DNA of 64,000 nucleotides, from the NCBI RefSeq assembly GCF_002105155.1, contig NW_019028993.1:62001-126000 (forward strand), in the 5' to 3' direction. This DNA comes from Lobosporangium transversale. Lineage: Eukaryota; Mortierellomycota; Mortierellomycetes; Mortierellales; Mortierellaceae. Below, piece after piece: positions 46,435-58,090 of this stretch (position 1 is its first letter; each line of letters opens with the position of its first letter). Below the pieces are notes generated by a model. It made no database searches. It was given only the letters and a program-made list of their open reading frames with translations, and was not told the DNA's origin. Position numbers and translations under genes: made by a program.

Positions 46435-49091
46435 CCCTTCATGATAGACGCGGGGATGATGCATGGATGGTGACTGCAAATGAGGACTGCGAACAGGGCG
46501 AAGTTAGGCTCTTTTTTTTTTTTTTTTTTTTTTCTTTTACGAGAAAAAGAAAAAATGTCGTAAGAATAAAGGAGGCAATGAATCGTATTCCCTGTAATGT
46601 GGTGGTGAGAACTTGAGGCATTTACCTAAGATGATTGCTGGCAGTGATAGTAACGGGGAGAAGAGAGTTGGTGTGAGGAAGTGAGGTCAAGCTTTGATTT
46701 TATCAGTCAGCTAGTCAGTCAATATATCGAGTGAGACGTGAGACTGAAGGATGGAAGACAGAAAAGAGTGAAAAGTGAAAAGAAAGCTTTTTTTTTATAA
46801 GGATGCGTAGAGCAGAGCCAAAAAAGAAGCCAAGAAATGGGGGAGAGAAGATCAAGGTAGCATGAAGTAAATAGAAGAGATAAGAGGTGAGGCGAAATAG
46901 AGCTTTAGGGAAGAAAAGAAAAGAAAAGGAAAAGGTGTAAAGTGAGTTGAGTGAGGGTAAAGGGTGAAAAAAGAGTCTGTGGGAAATAAAGAAAAGAAGA
47001 AAGAAAGGCCTTGATGGTAATTACATTTTCCATTAGAAAAAAAAAGGGGGGAGAGACAAAGGAAGGACTGTCTCTTGCCACGGATTGTTGGAAGAGACAG
47101 TAATCAAAAGGGTACATGGACATTAGAGCATTAAAGGCAATGTCCCGTTGTCTTGTTCTAATCTCACAATATACTTTCACACTGCCGGACTGGTGATCTG
47201 TACAGTACTCTCTCCTGCTGGAGTACATGTGCTTTTATCACAGTACATGCACTGCAAGGGGGAACAAAGATGCGTGATACCGTTCTGGAATCACCTGTCT
47301 TTATTCTCCCTCTCTCTCTCTTTATCTCTCTCTCTCTCTCTATCTCTCTATGTATATCTCTGACTCTCTAAAGAAAGGAAGGAAGGGAAAAAGGATCCCG
47401 ACCCCAGACATTGTATTTTACATGAGCTATCCCAACACTATGCAGTCCTGCATTTTCCACTAATCCCAAATGTCTTCTTTTACCAGATTGACGGGTCTTC
47501 TCCACAATTCAATTTATCAACAATTTCCTCCGTCCACAACTCCGACGCCATCAACATAGCTCTCAAGTCTTGCTTCTTTTAATGGTCAATCATTCGATAG
47601 CTCTACTACTGTATCTCCCTTCCGGATCTTCAACCTCTTCTATTTCTTTTATCTCTAATATCCTCTTGGTCTCAAGCTCCCTATTGTAACTGTTGTATAC
47701 AACCTTGCTAGCCGAATCCTTCTTTCTCCTGTCTTTATTGTTGTTGCTCCCATGCAGAGAGCATAGTACACGATACCAACATTGATCCTGCCGGAATTTC
47801 CAATGCCACTACCAAGTTCCAATCATTGTCTGTAAAATGCTCGGATCTTTGAAATGGATAGTTTTTTTTGATGGCGTGCCATGGAGAATCAAAGTGTTTT
47901 GTCTTTATCCATCAAAGTCTAATGAGCATGACTGACATGCCACTTTGCCACTTGGTAACCAACAGAAACGCAAAAAGAAATAAAAAAATAAAAATCCTTT
48001 TGACAAAATTAATTTTATTATTTTTTTCTGCTTTTTTTTTTTTAAAAGGTATATGGATAAATAAATGCCTTAAATGAATCAGGCACAAATATCGAAAAAC
48101 TATCTACACTATGAAATAAAAAAGAAATCATTGTCGCACTCGGACGTATCCTGACATCGTCTTTTTTTTTTTTTTTGAAAGGCTCTTGAGTGCTCTGAGA
48201 AACTCGAGTAGTTCGACAATTGACAACTGATATGAAGGAATTAAATCATTTGAAATAATAAAAAAAAAGCAAAGAGGTGTGTCTTCAGGAAAGAAAAATA
48301 AAAAAATAAAAAAAATAAAATAAAAATAAAGGTGGAAAGTGGAGTGTTGCCCAGTCACTGTTTGTGCTCCGTGTTCGTATTGTCTGCGATTGGCTTAGGC
48401 TACGTTAGCCTTACGGCACGCTAGGCACTAGGAGAACACATAACAACACTGTTCAGCAACTCAAGAACAATCACTGTATTTGACATTCAATAAAAGAAAA
48501 AACAAATTGAAAATAAAAGGAGAAGAATGAAAAAGAGAAGAGAGAATGGTCCCATTCCGGTAACCCCCCCACCCACTTCAATCATCCTTTGAAAAAATAA
48601 AAAGTGTAGTTGGGATGGAAAGAAAATAAAATCTATCGAACTTGTAATATAATATTGACTTCTTAGCTTCCTTCCTGCAATGCGATCTCGTAACGACGGT
48701 GTTCCAACTCATGACATTAATTTATCGATATTCCAAAATATAAAGTGCCTGTGCTTCTTTCTTGCATAGTCCTATTGCTGTTGATGTTCGAGTGACAAGT
48801 GACGTTGGTGTTGTCTTTTTTTTTTTTTTTTTTTTTTTTGTTATGCTGTTCTAGGAGTACTTTCCGCCCAAAAGGTAATCCTCTTGTTGGGATAATCATC
48901 AACACTCCCCATCCTCATAGCAACATCAAAATTGAAGGGCAAAAAAAAAAAAAAAAAAAAAAAAAAAGAAAATGCACACACTCTCCTCTTATGTAATGCA
49001 CACACTCAACTCCTTCCTCTTTCTCGTAACATGAAAACAACAACATGGGGGGAGCAAAAAAAAAAAAAATGCATGCAATAACAAAAGTCAT
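45465..49091. other. 3.6-kb intergenic region, no gene recognised
   Basis: Upstream region of the F-box gene (an open 5' extension to 45734) and downstream region of the zinc-finger gene. Contains T tracts at about 46192-46215, 46404-46434 and 46512-46533, a (CT)n stretch at 47307-47349, and A/T tracts at about 48819-48839 and 48941-48967. Short Lys- or Phe-rich ORFs come from homopolymers. A pyrimidine-rich stretch (47400-47760) looks like a long leader but I find no following coding exon. Confidence 0.45.
47307..47349. repeat. (CT)n microsatellite
   Basis: CT dinucleotide run with two TAT/TTAT interruptions. Confidence 0.9.
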
Positions 49092-50357
49092 TCACAGGTG
49101 GCTCACTTGTTCCATTTCTTGATCGTCGTCAGCGCCTGTAGCGCAGGCGGTATTCTTCATGACATGTCGCTTGAGAGCATCGCTTCTGGTACATTTTTGT
49201 CCACAGGTCTTGCATTGGAATAAATTGCCTTGTGAGTGGCGGCTGCGCACGTGGCGCTCCAGATCATGACGGCGAGCAAAGGCCCAGCTACAGGTGTCAC
49301 CCTTCTCATTAGTTTGGGTGCAAAGAAAGGGCTTGACACCAAGATGTGTAGCACGGTGAGATCGCAGATTGAAGGGTCTAGAAAAAGTCTTGTCACATTC
49401 TGAGCATTTGTAACGAGCCTTGGCATTGGGATCATCCTTCTGCTCTTCGGGGACTACGCGATAAGCATCCTCGGATGTGACACGACGGCGGCGGCGTCTC
49501 TTGTTAGGTTGGAAACCTGGTTTTGTCGGTGATTGGACAGGCTTTCTTGGGGCAACATGGGGATAAGGCGTCACAACGTCCATGCCAAAGGTCTTTGCAG
49601 TCGAAAAGGAATCAACGGTATATCCGAGGGCGGCGGGACTGATGGATTCAACAAGTGGTGAAGGTACAATGTCGAGTCTGGGCTCCAAAGGAGATTCAGT
49701 GGGAACAATAGATTCAGCGTCAGGTGAAGCTGTATTCACAGGCTTCTTGAGCGAGGTCGGCTCAGCGCAGTTGACGTTGCTATCGGGGAAGAGCTGAAAG
49801 TCAACCATGTTCATATCTGGAATGTTGGCACGGAAGTCAAAATCAAACTCGAGAGAACCGTTCAGTTGATCAATTCCATTAAATGACTCTTCAAAGGGAG
49901 AAGCTAAGCTCATGGAGGGACTAGGACTAAAGTCATCAAATCCAAGGCCATCAAACCCATAGGGGGAGTTCACAGAACCCACAGCGGGTGAATACAAGCT
50001 CATAGAAGGTGACAACTCAGGAGTGAGGTCAAGACCGGCGGCGGCGGCGACTGCGGCAACTTGCTCATCTGAAAGAATTGTGTCTGTCCAATAGTTGCTG
50101 TTGTTAACTCCGAGGAAAGCAAGGTCGTCGTCGTCGTCGTTGTTGTTGTTGTTGTCGTCATTATTGTTGTTGAAGATGTTGAAGATGTCTTTGTGTGTAT
50201 TTGTTGTGGCGGTGTGTTCGCTTTTGCTGTTGTCGAGACAACCTTTGCTGCTGCTTTTGTTGGTGGCGTTAAGATCTACTGCAGGGACGAGAAAGGGGTT
50301 GCGGCCAAAGTCGCCAAAGATCTCCAAGCCCGAGTTCGAAAATGAGTTGGTATCCAT
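49092..50357 (-). CDS. C2H2 zinc-finger transcription factor, Crz1-like
   Basis: 421-residue single-exon gene. Three C2H2 fingers lie at about residues 310-405. They are YKCSECDKTFSRPFNLRSH, a second with a long C-x9-C loop (FLCTQTNEKGDTCSWAFARR), and FQCKTCGQKCTRSDALKRH, whose last ligand is a cysteine. This arrangement with a basic RRRRR stretch just before the fingers resembles the calcineurin-responsive Crz1 family. The N-terminal 300 residues are acidic and disordered, with Asn/Asp runs and repeated SPSMSL and SP motifs that could be phospho-sites, as in Crz1. A clear calcineurin-docking motif was not identified, so the link is by finger pattern only. Nuclear DNA-binding regulator. A very long pyrimidine-rich leader lies upstream. 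Confidence 0.85.
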   Translation of the reverse strand: MDTNSFSNSGLEIFGDFGRNPFLVPAVDLNATNKSSSKGCLDNSKSEHTATTNTHKDIFNIFNNNNDDNNNNNDDDDDLAFLGVNNSNYWTDTILSDEQVAAVAAAAGLDLTPELSPSMSLYSPAVGSVNSPYGFDGLGFDDFSPSPSMSLASPFEESFNGIDQLNGSLEFDFDFRANIPDMNMVDFQLFPDSNVNCAEPTSLKKPVNTASPDAESIVPTESPLEPRLDIVPSPLVESISPAALGYTVDSFSTAKTFGMDVVTPYPHVAPRKPVQSPTKPGFQPNKRRRRRRVTSEDAYRVVPEEQKDDPNAKARYKCSECDKTFSRPFNLRSHRATHLGVKPFLCTQTNEKGDTCSWAFARRHDLERHVRSRHSQGNLFQCKTCGQKCTRSDALKRHVMKNTACATGADDDQEMEQVSHL

Positions 50358-50622
50358 GATTATAACTGTGTCGTGTAGAAAGGAAGAGGGGATTAAGGAT
50401 TAAGGATTTGGTATGATTACAGAAATAGAATGAATAGATATTAAAACAACTGTCTTTACTTGACAAAGAGGAATATAAATTATCGAAAGGGAAGATGCGA
50501 AAATACGTACGTTATTATTCTTTTTATCTTTTTTTTTATACGTTTGTATTTTTTCTTTTGTTTTTGTTTTTGTTTTTATCTTTTGTAATTTTGTGGAGTA
50601 GAGAAAAAAAAAAAAAACGGTG

Positions 50623-50658
<36 letters not shown>

Positions 50659-51817
50659 TTGAGAACAAAGCAGGCGGCAGATAGGAAGAAGAGACAGGTT
50701 GGGCCAGACAAGAAGGCAGGGAAGGCAGGAAGGCAAGCGTTGGACAGTAGACAAAAGAAAAGGTTCTCGGTCAACAACAACCAGAGAAACTGTCGAGGAC
50801 GACACACACACACTCACTCACACGCACGACGTCTGGCTCAAGGTCAGGTCGATGCGACAATGGTGGGGAGGGCGAGGTGTATGGACAAGACAAGACAAAG
50901 TGGAAGGAAAATGCCTCAAGTTGATGATTATAATAAGAATGGATGGGGGGACTGATGGATAAATGTGAATGAATGGGATGATTAAATAGAAGATCGATCT
51001 GGTGGCGCACCCGGCCAAACTTGGTTGCTATATAAAATAGAGGCGATAACGAGGCTGTCGCTTGCAGCAAATGAGGAAAGGGGAAGGGAAGGGTGGGGAA
51101 GAAAGTAGAAAAAAAAAAAAGAAAAGAAAAAAGAGAGAAAATTGGGTTTGGTCTAATGATGCTCATTTTTATACAAAAATTTTTAATTTTTGTGGCTGGC
51201 TCATTTTTATATCTTTTTTATTGCTCTGTCGACTATTGCACAAGCGATTAAAAAAAAAAAAAAAAAAAAAAAATGAATAACCCTTCCGTCAGCCCTCTTT
51301 CTATGGTGTCCCATGGTAAGAAGATCTTTAGGGAGATATGGTCTTGGCATAGAAAAAAAAAAAAAAAAAAAAAAGAATAAGAATGATAATAAAAAAGAAC
51401 GCACAGGCGCCTGGAACTCAGCGTGTTCACATTCTTATTAGTTGGAGGGTACAATCTCTCTTTTGGGGTCATCCATTTCTCACTGGCGAATCATATTGCT
51501 CAGAAATCCAGTCATAAACGCTGCGCAAAATTTTTGCACTCAAACTCACTTGCTCTTTCAATTGCACCATCTCTGCTCTTGGAATACCAGCAGCTGAAAA
51601 AGAGCAAAAAACATATAATAAGGTAGTCTAGGAATAAGAGGATGGGAAAAGATGAGAGCGGGTAATAAGGCAAAGAAGGAAAAAAAAAGGAGAAGGGTAA
51701 TGATTATCCCATGTCACTTCATTTGTGATGATGATTGCTACTCTTATCCGAAACACACATAAACTTTCATCACCTTCATGCCCACATTTGTCTTGAATAC
51801 AATAATACTGTAAAGAA

Positions 51818-51850
<33 letters not shown>

Positions 51851-52325
51851 TACTGTACTCTTTTTTGCCTTCATAGCAGAGCTTCATAAAGAAGGCATAT
51901 GGGTTAATAGATGAATAAATGCAAGTAATGTGGAGTAGGGATGTTCCTGCCTCTTGCATTGCTGCACTGCCTCATACTGCATTTGTCAGAAATTTTTTTT
52001 CTACTATGCGCCAAATGCTGAGCACTTAACAATGGAGATTCCAGTGACTTCATTGGCTGAATTGCTTTTTAAGATAGAAAAAACTCAATTGCTCTCTCTC
52101 TCTCTCCATCGAATATCAGCACCATTTTATTTTAAATTCGTGAAATGAGAATGAAGGAGTGTGGTAGGCAACATTACTAGTCTGTATTTGTATTTTGGGA
52201 GGATACCAATAGGCTTACATGTAACAAAAAAAAAAAGAAAAAAGAAAAGACCAATTGGAATAGACATTGAAACAGCTAACAACTAATAGTAGTTCAATAT
52301 CAAAACAAAAATGGCATGAAGAAAT
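50358..52325. other. long upstream region of the zinc-finger gene, no other gene
   Basis: On the coding (minus) strand it is pyrimidine-rich and includes a T tract (about 50624-50654) and a GT/CT-rich leader. Further A/T tracts are at about 51249-51273 and 51352-51374. The part 51400-52320 shows no gene. Such a long leader may carry transcriptional or translational control. Confidence 0.4.
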
Positions 52326-54978
52326 TTACTCCATGTTGGCTTTACGCTGCTGTCTCGACCTGAATAAATCATATTCTGGTGGACGATTCACCCCTGGCAT
52401 GTGGTTGTTACGGAAATCTCCTCCGACATTACCCCCACCAGCCCCGCCCAGATCGTCATCATAATCCCGTCCTTTTCTTTTCATCCCTCCTCGCATACCT
52501 CCAGGCCCTCCACGTGACCTAAAGCTCCCACGGTCTCCACGACCGCCGCGCTCACCTCGTTGGTCTCTATCCCTATCCCGATTGTGAAAGTCTCGGTCAC
52601 GGTCCCCACGGTAACCGGTATTGCCCATGTCACGGCCTGGTAGCGGACCCCTTCCTCCATCTCGATGAATATCATTGTGTGGTGTGAGGCCTGGCCCTGG
52701 AACAGGTTGTGGTGGCATACCCGGTACTGGTACTGGCGGTGGAACAATCATGGCCTGTCCTGGCGGGATCTGTGCCACCCTAATAAGCTCTAGAATATCA
52801 TGAGGCGCTAAGACTGGACCATTGAAGCTGGAGGCCGAAGGTAAATTAGATAAAAAGAAGGCCACAGCCTCAGGAATCAATCCATGGGGTCCCGCAGTCC
52901 ATCCAGGAACAGATAACGGAGGTGGGTGTTGTTGGATTGGTGGCTGCGGCGGCGGCGGCAACACTGGAGGATTAGACTGATGAGATGGCGAATTCATAGC
53001 TTGAGGTGGGATTGGAGAAGGCGCATGGGGTGGTAAGAGAGGTTTTGGAGCAAAACCTGGCCCACCAGGGACGGGAACATCCCGCATCTCCGCATCGCGG
53101 GCATCCCGATCTCTGTCTCCGCCTCCTGCATGGGGATGTGCATGTGGTACTGTATCCATACCACCTGGCCTTACATTGGCCTCCCTCTCCCTTTCCCTTT
53201 CACGTGCTGCGGCTGTTGCAGATGATTTGATCATTTCAGGATAGACTCTATAAGTATTCCACATGGCGAAGTCTGGTCTAGGGTACAAGTCAGCATGAAC
53301 AGGCTCCATCAAGGGTCGGCGCCCAGCTCGATAAGCTTTATCCAGATTAACGGGTGGAGGGGGCGGAAAGTCGCTTGAAAAATCCGTCAATGCTGGTACA
53401 TGGATATTCTTACGGACTACAATATTCATAATGCGAAGAAGGAAAAAAAAAAAAAAAAAAAAAGTCAAATCAAAGAACACTCTAGATGCTTTCTTCATTT
53501 TTTTCATTTTTTTCATTTTTTTCTTATACATAGTAGAGAACTTACTGCTGAGACCCATATCCATTTCCTCAATAACCTTGAGGTCATTAAAACTATATCT
53601 AGCCACAAACCGATCAAGCACAGAATCTTCCGGATACACCTCCCTGCGTCTCTTTTCCACCTTTGCGATCGCTGCAAGATCACCATACTTGTTCTCATAT
53701 TCTGAAAACTTCTCCCAGAGAGGACGCGCCGTATCAGGTGACATGTTGATCAATGCACGCTCAAAGAGTGCTCTTGCATTGCTATCATCGTTCAGTTGAA
53801 TTAAGAATTCCAGATATTGATCCACATAATCGGTCTCATCACTGAATGACTTGTATCCAAGCTCAAAAACCTTTCCTGCAATCGATGCATCCTTGGTGCA
53901 ATGGTACTCCATCAGAGCTGCAGCAATATATACCTGATATGGGCACCCGCTTGAGCGACGTGCACGGCTGAAGATCTGTCTCCATTGTGATGTCCCTTCT
54001 GTCCGACGTACAAACTGCATAAACATGATCCAGGCAAGTCCACATCCCTTGACCATCTCATCCACCTCCCGTCGGGCCAACTTTTCATACTGTAAAAGCT
54101 CCTTGGTGCGCTTCTTTAGCTCATCACGTTCACGTTCTCTCACCTCTCCATCGACTTCCTCAATATCGCGAACCTTCTTACCAGAGGTCAGTCCACTATC
54201 CAAAAGCTGTTGCTCAGCCTGCAACGCTAATTTGGCCGCCTGGACTTCCTCATTCACTTTATTATTCATATCATCGATCTTGTCCGTTAGGTTCTTGACC
54301 AATGTCTCAAAAACTGCCCTGCTTTCCTTAAAATTCTTACGGTTCTCTTCTAGTTCTGCACAAGCGAAATGAAGCAGAAAACTAGTAGGAAGAATTTCAC
54401 AACCATTTTTCAAGAGTGCTACGGCCTCATCAACACGTCCCACTTCTTGAAAATACGTTGCTGCCTCAAACCAAATCTCTGGATAGAACCGCATGGACAT
54501 CAGCGCTTGCTTATAGGTCCATATGACACGGTTTGACAACGCGGCTGGGTCTTCCAGATTGAGTGGATTAGATTTCTCCCATCGAATATAACGCTTCCAC
54601 TGTTCCAATTGATGTAACTCACGTTCAGTCCACTTCACAGGTCGAGGAAGCATATTCTTGTTGATTCCATCTGTCAATTTGCGAAGCTCTTTCCACATCA
54701 TGCGCGCTGTCATGTAACCTGCAGAACGCTCCAGAAGAAATTTCTTGGCTGTCAATTTATTGAGACCATTCTCAAATGAGTCATAATCTCTCCAGATGTT
54801 TTCAATGTTATTAAGTGGGATACAAACTGCCTTTTGGTACACACGACGCATAGCATCCATCTTTTGCTGCTCCTCCCATGTGTTTTGGACCTAAAAAGAA
54901 GAACAATATATTGATACAACATGGTCAATCAATAAATGATAGGACTATACAATCAAAGAGAGATTGATCCAACTTTTT

Positions 54979-55013
<35 letters not shown>

Positions 55014-55321
55014 ATCAACATAATACTATTGTTAAAACTTACCAGACCCGATTTTAGAAAAAAAATATAGTCCGCCCAGATAGGTCCAGAATCCCGATCA
55101 AGACCCACATGCTGAAGTACAAAGTCATAGGCTTTTGTGATGATGTCTCTAGATTCAGGGCCAGTATTGATACGACGAATGTAATTCAGATAGTACTTCC
55201 AAAGATCCACAGATAAAACAGATCTGAGGCAACGTTGAAAGATGTTTTCAACCTCAGTAAAATGTTGATTCTTGAGCTCAAACTCGGCATATTGGATCCA
55301 ATACCTAGACTAATTTATCAT

Positions 55322-55354
<33 letters not shown>

Positions 55355-56310
55355 AAAAAGCAGACACAATAATCCCAGGCAATGCGCAGGATAACAATCA
55401 TGTCGAGTATATTTTTTTTTTTTGTATATTTATTGAGTTCAAGGCCGGTAAATAAACATGAAAGATAATGAATGAAAATGACAGATGTTGCAGAAATGAA
55501 ATAGAAAAAGAAAAAGAGAAAGAGAAAAAAAAAAAAAAAAAAAAAAAAATAGAAATATCAAGTTGGTTACTAAGCATGATCTGTTTTCATCATAGCCCAT
55601 TGCGGCGGATCGAGTTGTAATCATAAATAAAACAATCGATAGACAAGTTGATACGATCCATAACATTGCAATACTCAATGTTTCAAGGCATAGTGAAGCT
55701 ATTCTTGCTGATATTTTTTTTTTTTATTATCATTATCATTATTATGTTGCGAGCTGTCAACTGGATCTTTTCTTTTTCTTTTTTTCTTTTTTTCTTTTTT
55801 TTTTTTTTTTTTTTTTTTCTTCTTCTTCTTCTTCTTTGACAGCTCAAAGGGCGATTCCTAGCAATAGAGTCGGCTGACCAATTGCGGAGAAATCATACTC
55901 GAATGCTTCACTTTTTCCTGTCTTATTGAACAATATCCAATCCTGAGATAGAGAGCATCTTGAGACCAAAATGAAAATGAAAAAGAAAAGGCTGACAGAC
56001 TTACCGAAGTCGGATAAACCTTGAGAAACCTTTCATATACATCCCTCACCCTCTTAACTTCACCTTCTCTCTCGGCTTCATTCAACAGTGTCAACCAAGC
56101 ATCTGCGTCATAAGGATCTTCAGCAATAGCCTGTTCCAGTCCATCCGTCAGTTCTGGCTTCTTATTAGGATCTGTAGTGGACAAGGTGCTTTCACCTCCA
56201 TTGACATTATGCTGCTGTGGAGTCAAACTACCCTCTACAGAACTCGCCCGTGAAGGCTGATTGGAGCCCGATGCTGGAGATTTGGTCTCATTGAGAACAG
56301 GCAAATCCAT
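52326..56310 (-). CDS. RNA14: RNA14/CstF77, mRNA 3'-end processing factor
   Basis: Four exons on minus (56310-56005, 55309-55043, 54890-53546, 53416-52326) join in frame to 1002 residues. It is the HAT-repeat scaffold of cleavage factor IA (yeast) or CstF (animals), needed for cleavage and polyadenylation in the nucleus. HAT repeats begin with DAWLTLLNEAE and VRDVYERFLKVYP and continue through RYWIQYAEFEL, VDLWKYYLNYI, RVYQKAVCIPL and IWFEAATYF to the C-terminal HAT domain. The monkeytail-type ALTDFSSDFPPPP segment and a Pro-rich plus RGG-rich tail end the protein. At exon 2 the acceptor must be ATTAG at 55310, because the nearer CTAG breaks the frame. Intron 3 (53545-53417) is 129 nt and has no stop in frame. 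Confidence 0.93.
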
Positions 56311-56569
56311 TGAACCAAAAATGAAAAATAAACAAAATAAACAAACAGCAGATAAGCAGATAATTAAACAGACAACCAGACAACCAGACAAATGCAACTG
56401 TGCACAGCTGTAGGATAGAACAAAAAATAAAAGATGACAATATTATTAAAGGCTGATCGCTATAATGAGAGTGAAGAGAGATGATGATCAGAGGAGAATG
56501 CAAAAAGGGGGTAGAGAAGAAGAGATGGATGGCCCACAGAAGCTAAATTGTTTTTTATAAAAAAAGAAG

Positions 56570-56602
<33 letters not shown>

Positions 56603-56704
56603 CAAATGACGTCGATTTTTCATTTCCCACAAATAGTCACTTTATGTCTTTCTTACGCTTCTTCCATCCACAACTCACGCCTTTATTCTCCTCATTTCTT
56701 TATA

Positions 56705-57702
56705 ATGGTATGACTTCCACCTACAATCGCACTATTGCCTTTCTATACCCTCAACTGCTGACAAGCTTACTTACAACAGGAGCGTATTCTGTCTATCCAT
56801 ATTGACATCTAGGCCAATTCATCACAGAAAAAGATTGCACATGAGAATGCAAAAGCATTACTCTCCCTTCGCAAGGGATTCATCTGGGTCAATGTAAGTA
56901 AAGCTTTCGCCCCCTTTCCTCCCTTTTCTTAACAATAGAAGCCTCCTTAGTCTTACTCCTACATTGCATTTTTATTTTGTTTTATTTTACCTATGTATAT
57001 TTTTACATACTGAGTATTTTTCTTTTTTTTTTTTCCTTTTTTATACAAATGTCTGCACTTAGGCGTTCTACATCTTTTACAGGATCATCTATAACTGGAG
57101 TACATTTGGTCTCAAACTTGGCTTTGGATACATTGCAACTGCAGGGCTAAGCATCTTTCTCTACACTCAAATTAATGCCATGGGTCGACCCCGTTACAAC
57201 TCCAGGGGTGAATTGGCAGATGCCGGTCAGGATCTTTCACAGGAAGGTCTTGTTCAGTAAGTCTTTTTTGTTTTTCGCTCTCGCTCAGATCAGCCAATTA
57301 AAATTCAGTTCGTTCCCAACGATTAAGATTGACATGGAAACTTGGCGAATTTTAATTTATTCTGCATTTGTCATTTTATATGACCAAAAAAACACCGTTC
57401 TCCCCACGCAAAATGCTCTTATTTCATGAATGAGCTTGATATTACACCTGCTTTATATCCTATGCTCAACATGCATAGGCACCTTTCCTTGGTAGTGATA
57501 GCGACTTGCATATATTTCAAGACACCATTAGACTAACTTTTTTTTTTTTTTAATGTTAGATATGCATTTGATATCATCTATGTGACCTGGTTCGTCCATG
57601 TTACATCTGCCTTCTGGTCCAAAATGTGGTGGTTCTATCTATCTGTAAGTGTCTTTGTCTAACTCGTCCATATACCTTACTTGTCGATCGACATCATTCT
57701 CA

Positions 57703-57734
<32 letters not shown>

Positions 57735-57936
57735 TCCTTTTCATCTGCTATAGATCCCCGCATATGCTGGATGGAAAGCTTGGCAGTTGGCAGTAAAGCC
57801 AATGTTGGCTCGCAGCGGAATGGGCGTTCCTAGCGGTGCTGCTGAAGCCTCTGGAAGCACAGAGGGCACAAAGTCAAAGAGACGTGAAAAGATGGAGAAA
57901 CGTGCAGAGAAGGGTCCTCAGGTCCGCTACCGTTAA
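56705..57936 (+). CDS. SND2: TMEM208/SND2-type ER membrane protein
   Basis: Five exons (56705-56707, 56828-56893, 57063-57256, 57560-57644, 57754-57936) give 176 residues in frame. Exon 1 contributes only the ATG codon (donor ATG|GTATGA). The protein reads MKKIAHENAKALLSLRKGF, then helices including FGLKLGFGYIATAGLSIFLY, the family block MGRPRYNSRGELADAGQDLS, then YAFDIIYVTWFVHVTSAFWS and WWFYLSIPAYAGWKAW. A basic C-terminus follows (KRREKMEKRAEK). TMEM208/Snd2 helps SRP-independent insertion of membrane proteins at the ER. Identification is firm; the ATG-only first exon is inferred from phase and position and needs RNA evidence. Divergent from RNA14 across 394 bp, convergent with the glutamine synthetase-like gene. 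Confidence 0.88.
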
Positions 57937-58090
57937 AAAAAAAAAAAAAAAAAAAAGTTTAAAAAAGCTTTGGCTTGTTTTTTTTTTTTTTTTTGCATCA
58001 ATAGAAGAAGAACTTAGTCATAGTAGTTTGGTAGTTAAGGTAGTAAGTAATATTTCCCCACTTTGTAATAATATATATCTCTCTACTTTT

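Noticed and set aside
50395-51472. several Phe-, Lys- or Ser-rich ORFs
   Set aside because: Products of homopolymers and CT-rich leader sequence, with no domain and overlapping on both strands.
55306-55308. CTAG acceptor for RNA14 exon 2
   Set aside because: Gives the wrong phase. ATTAG four bases earlier joins in frame.
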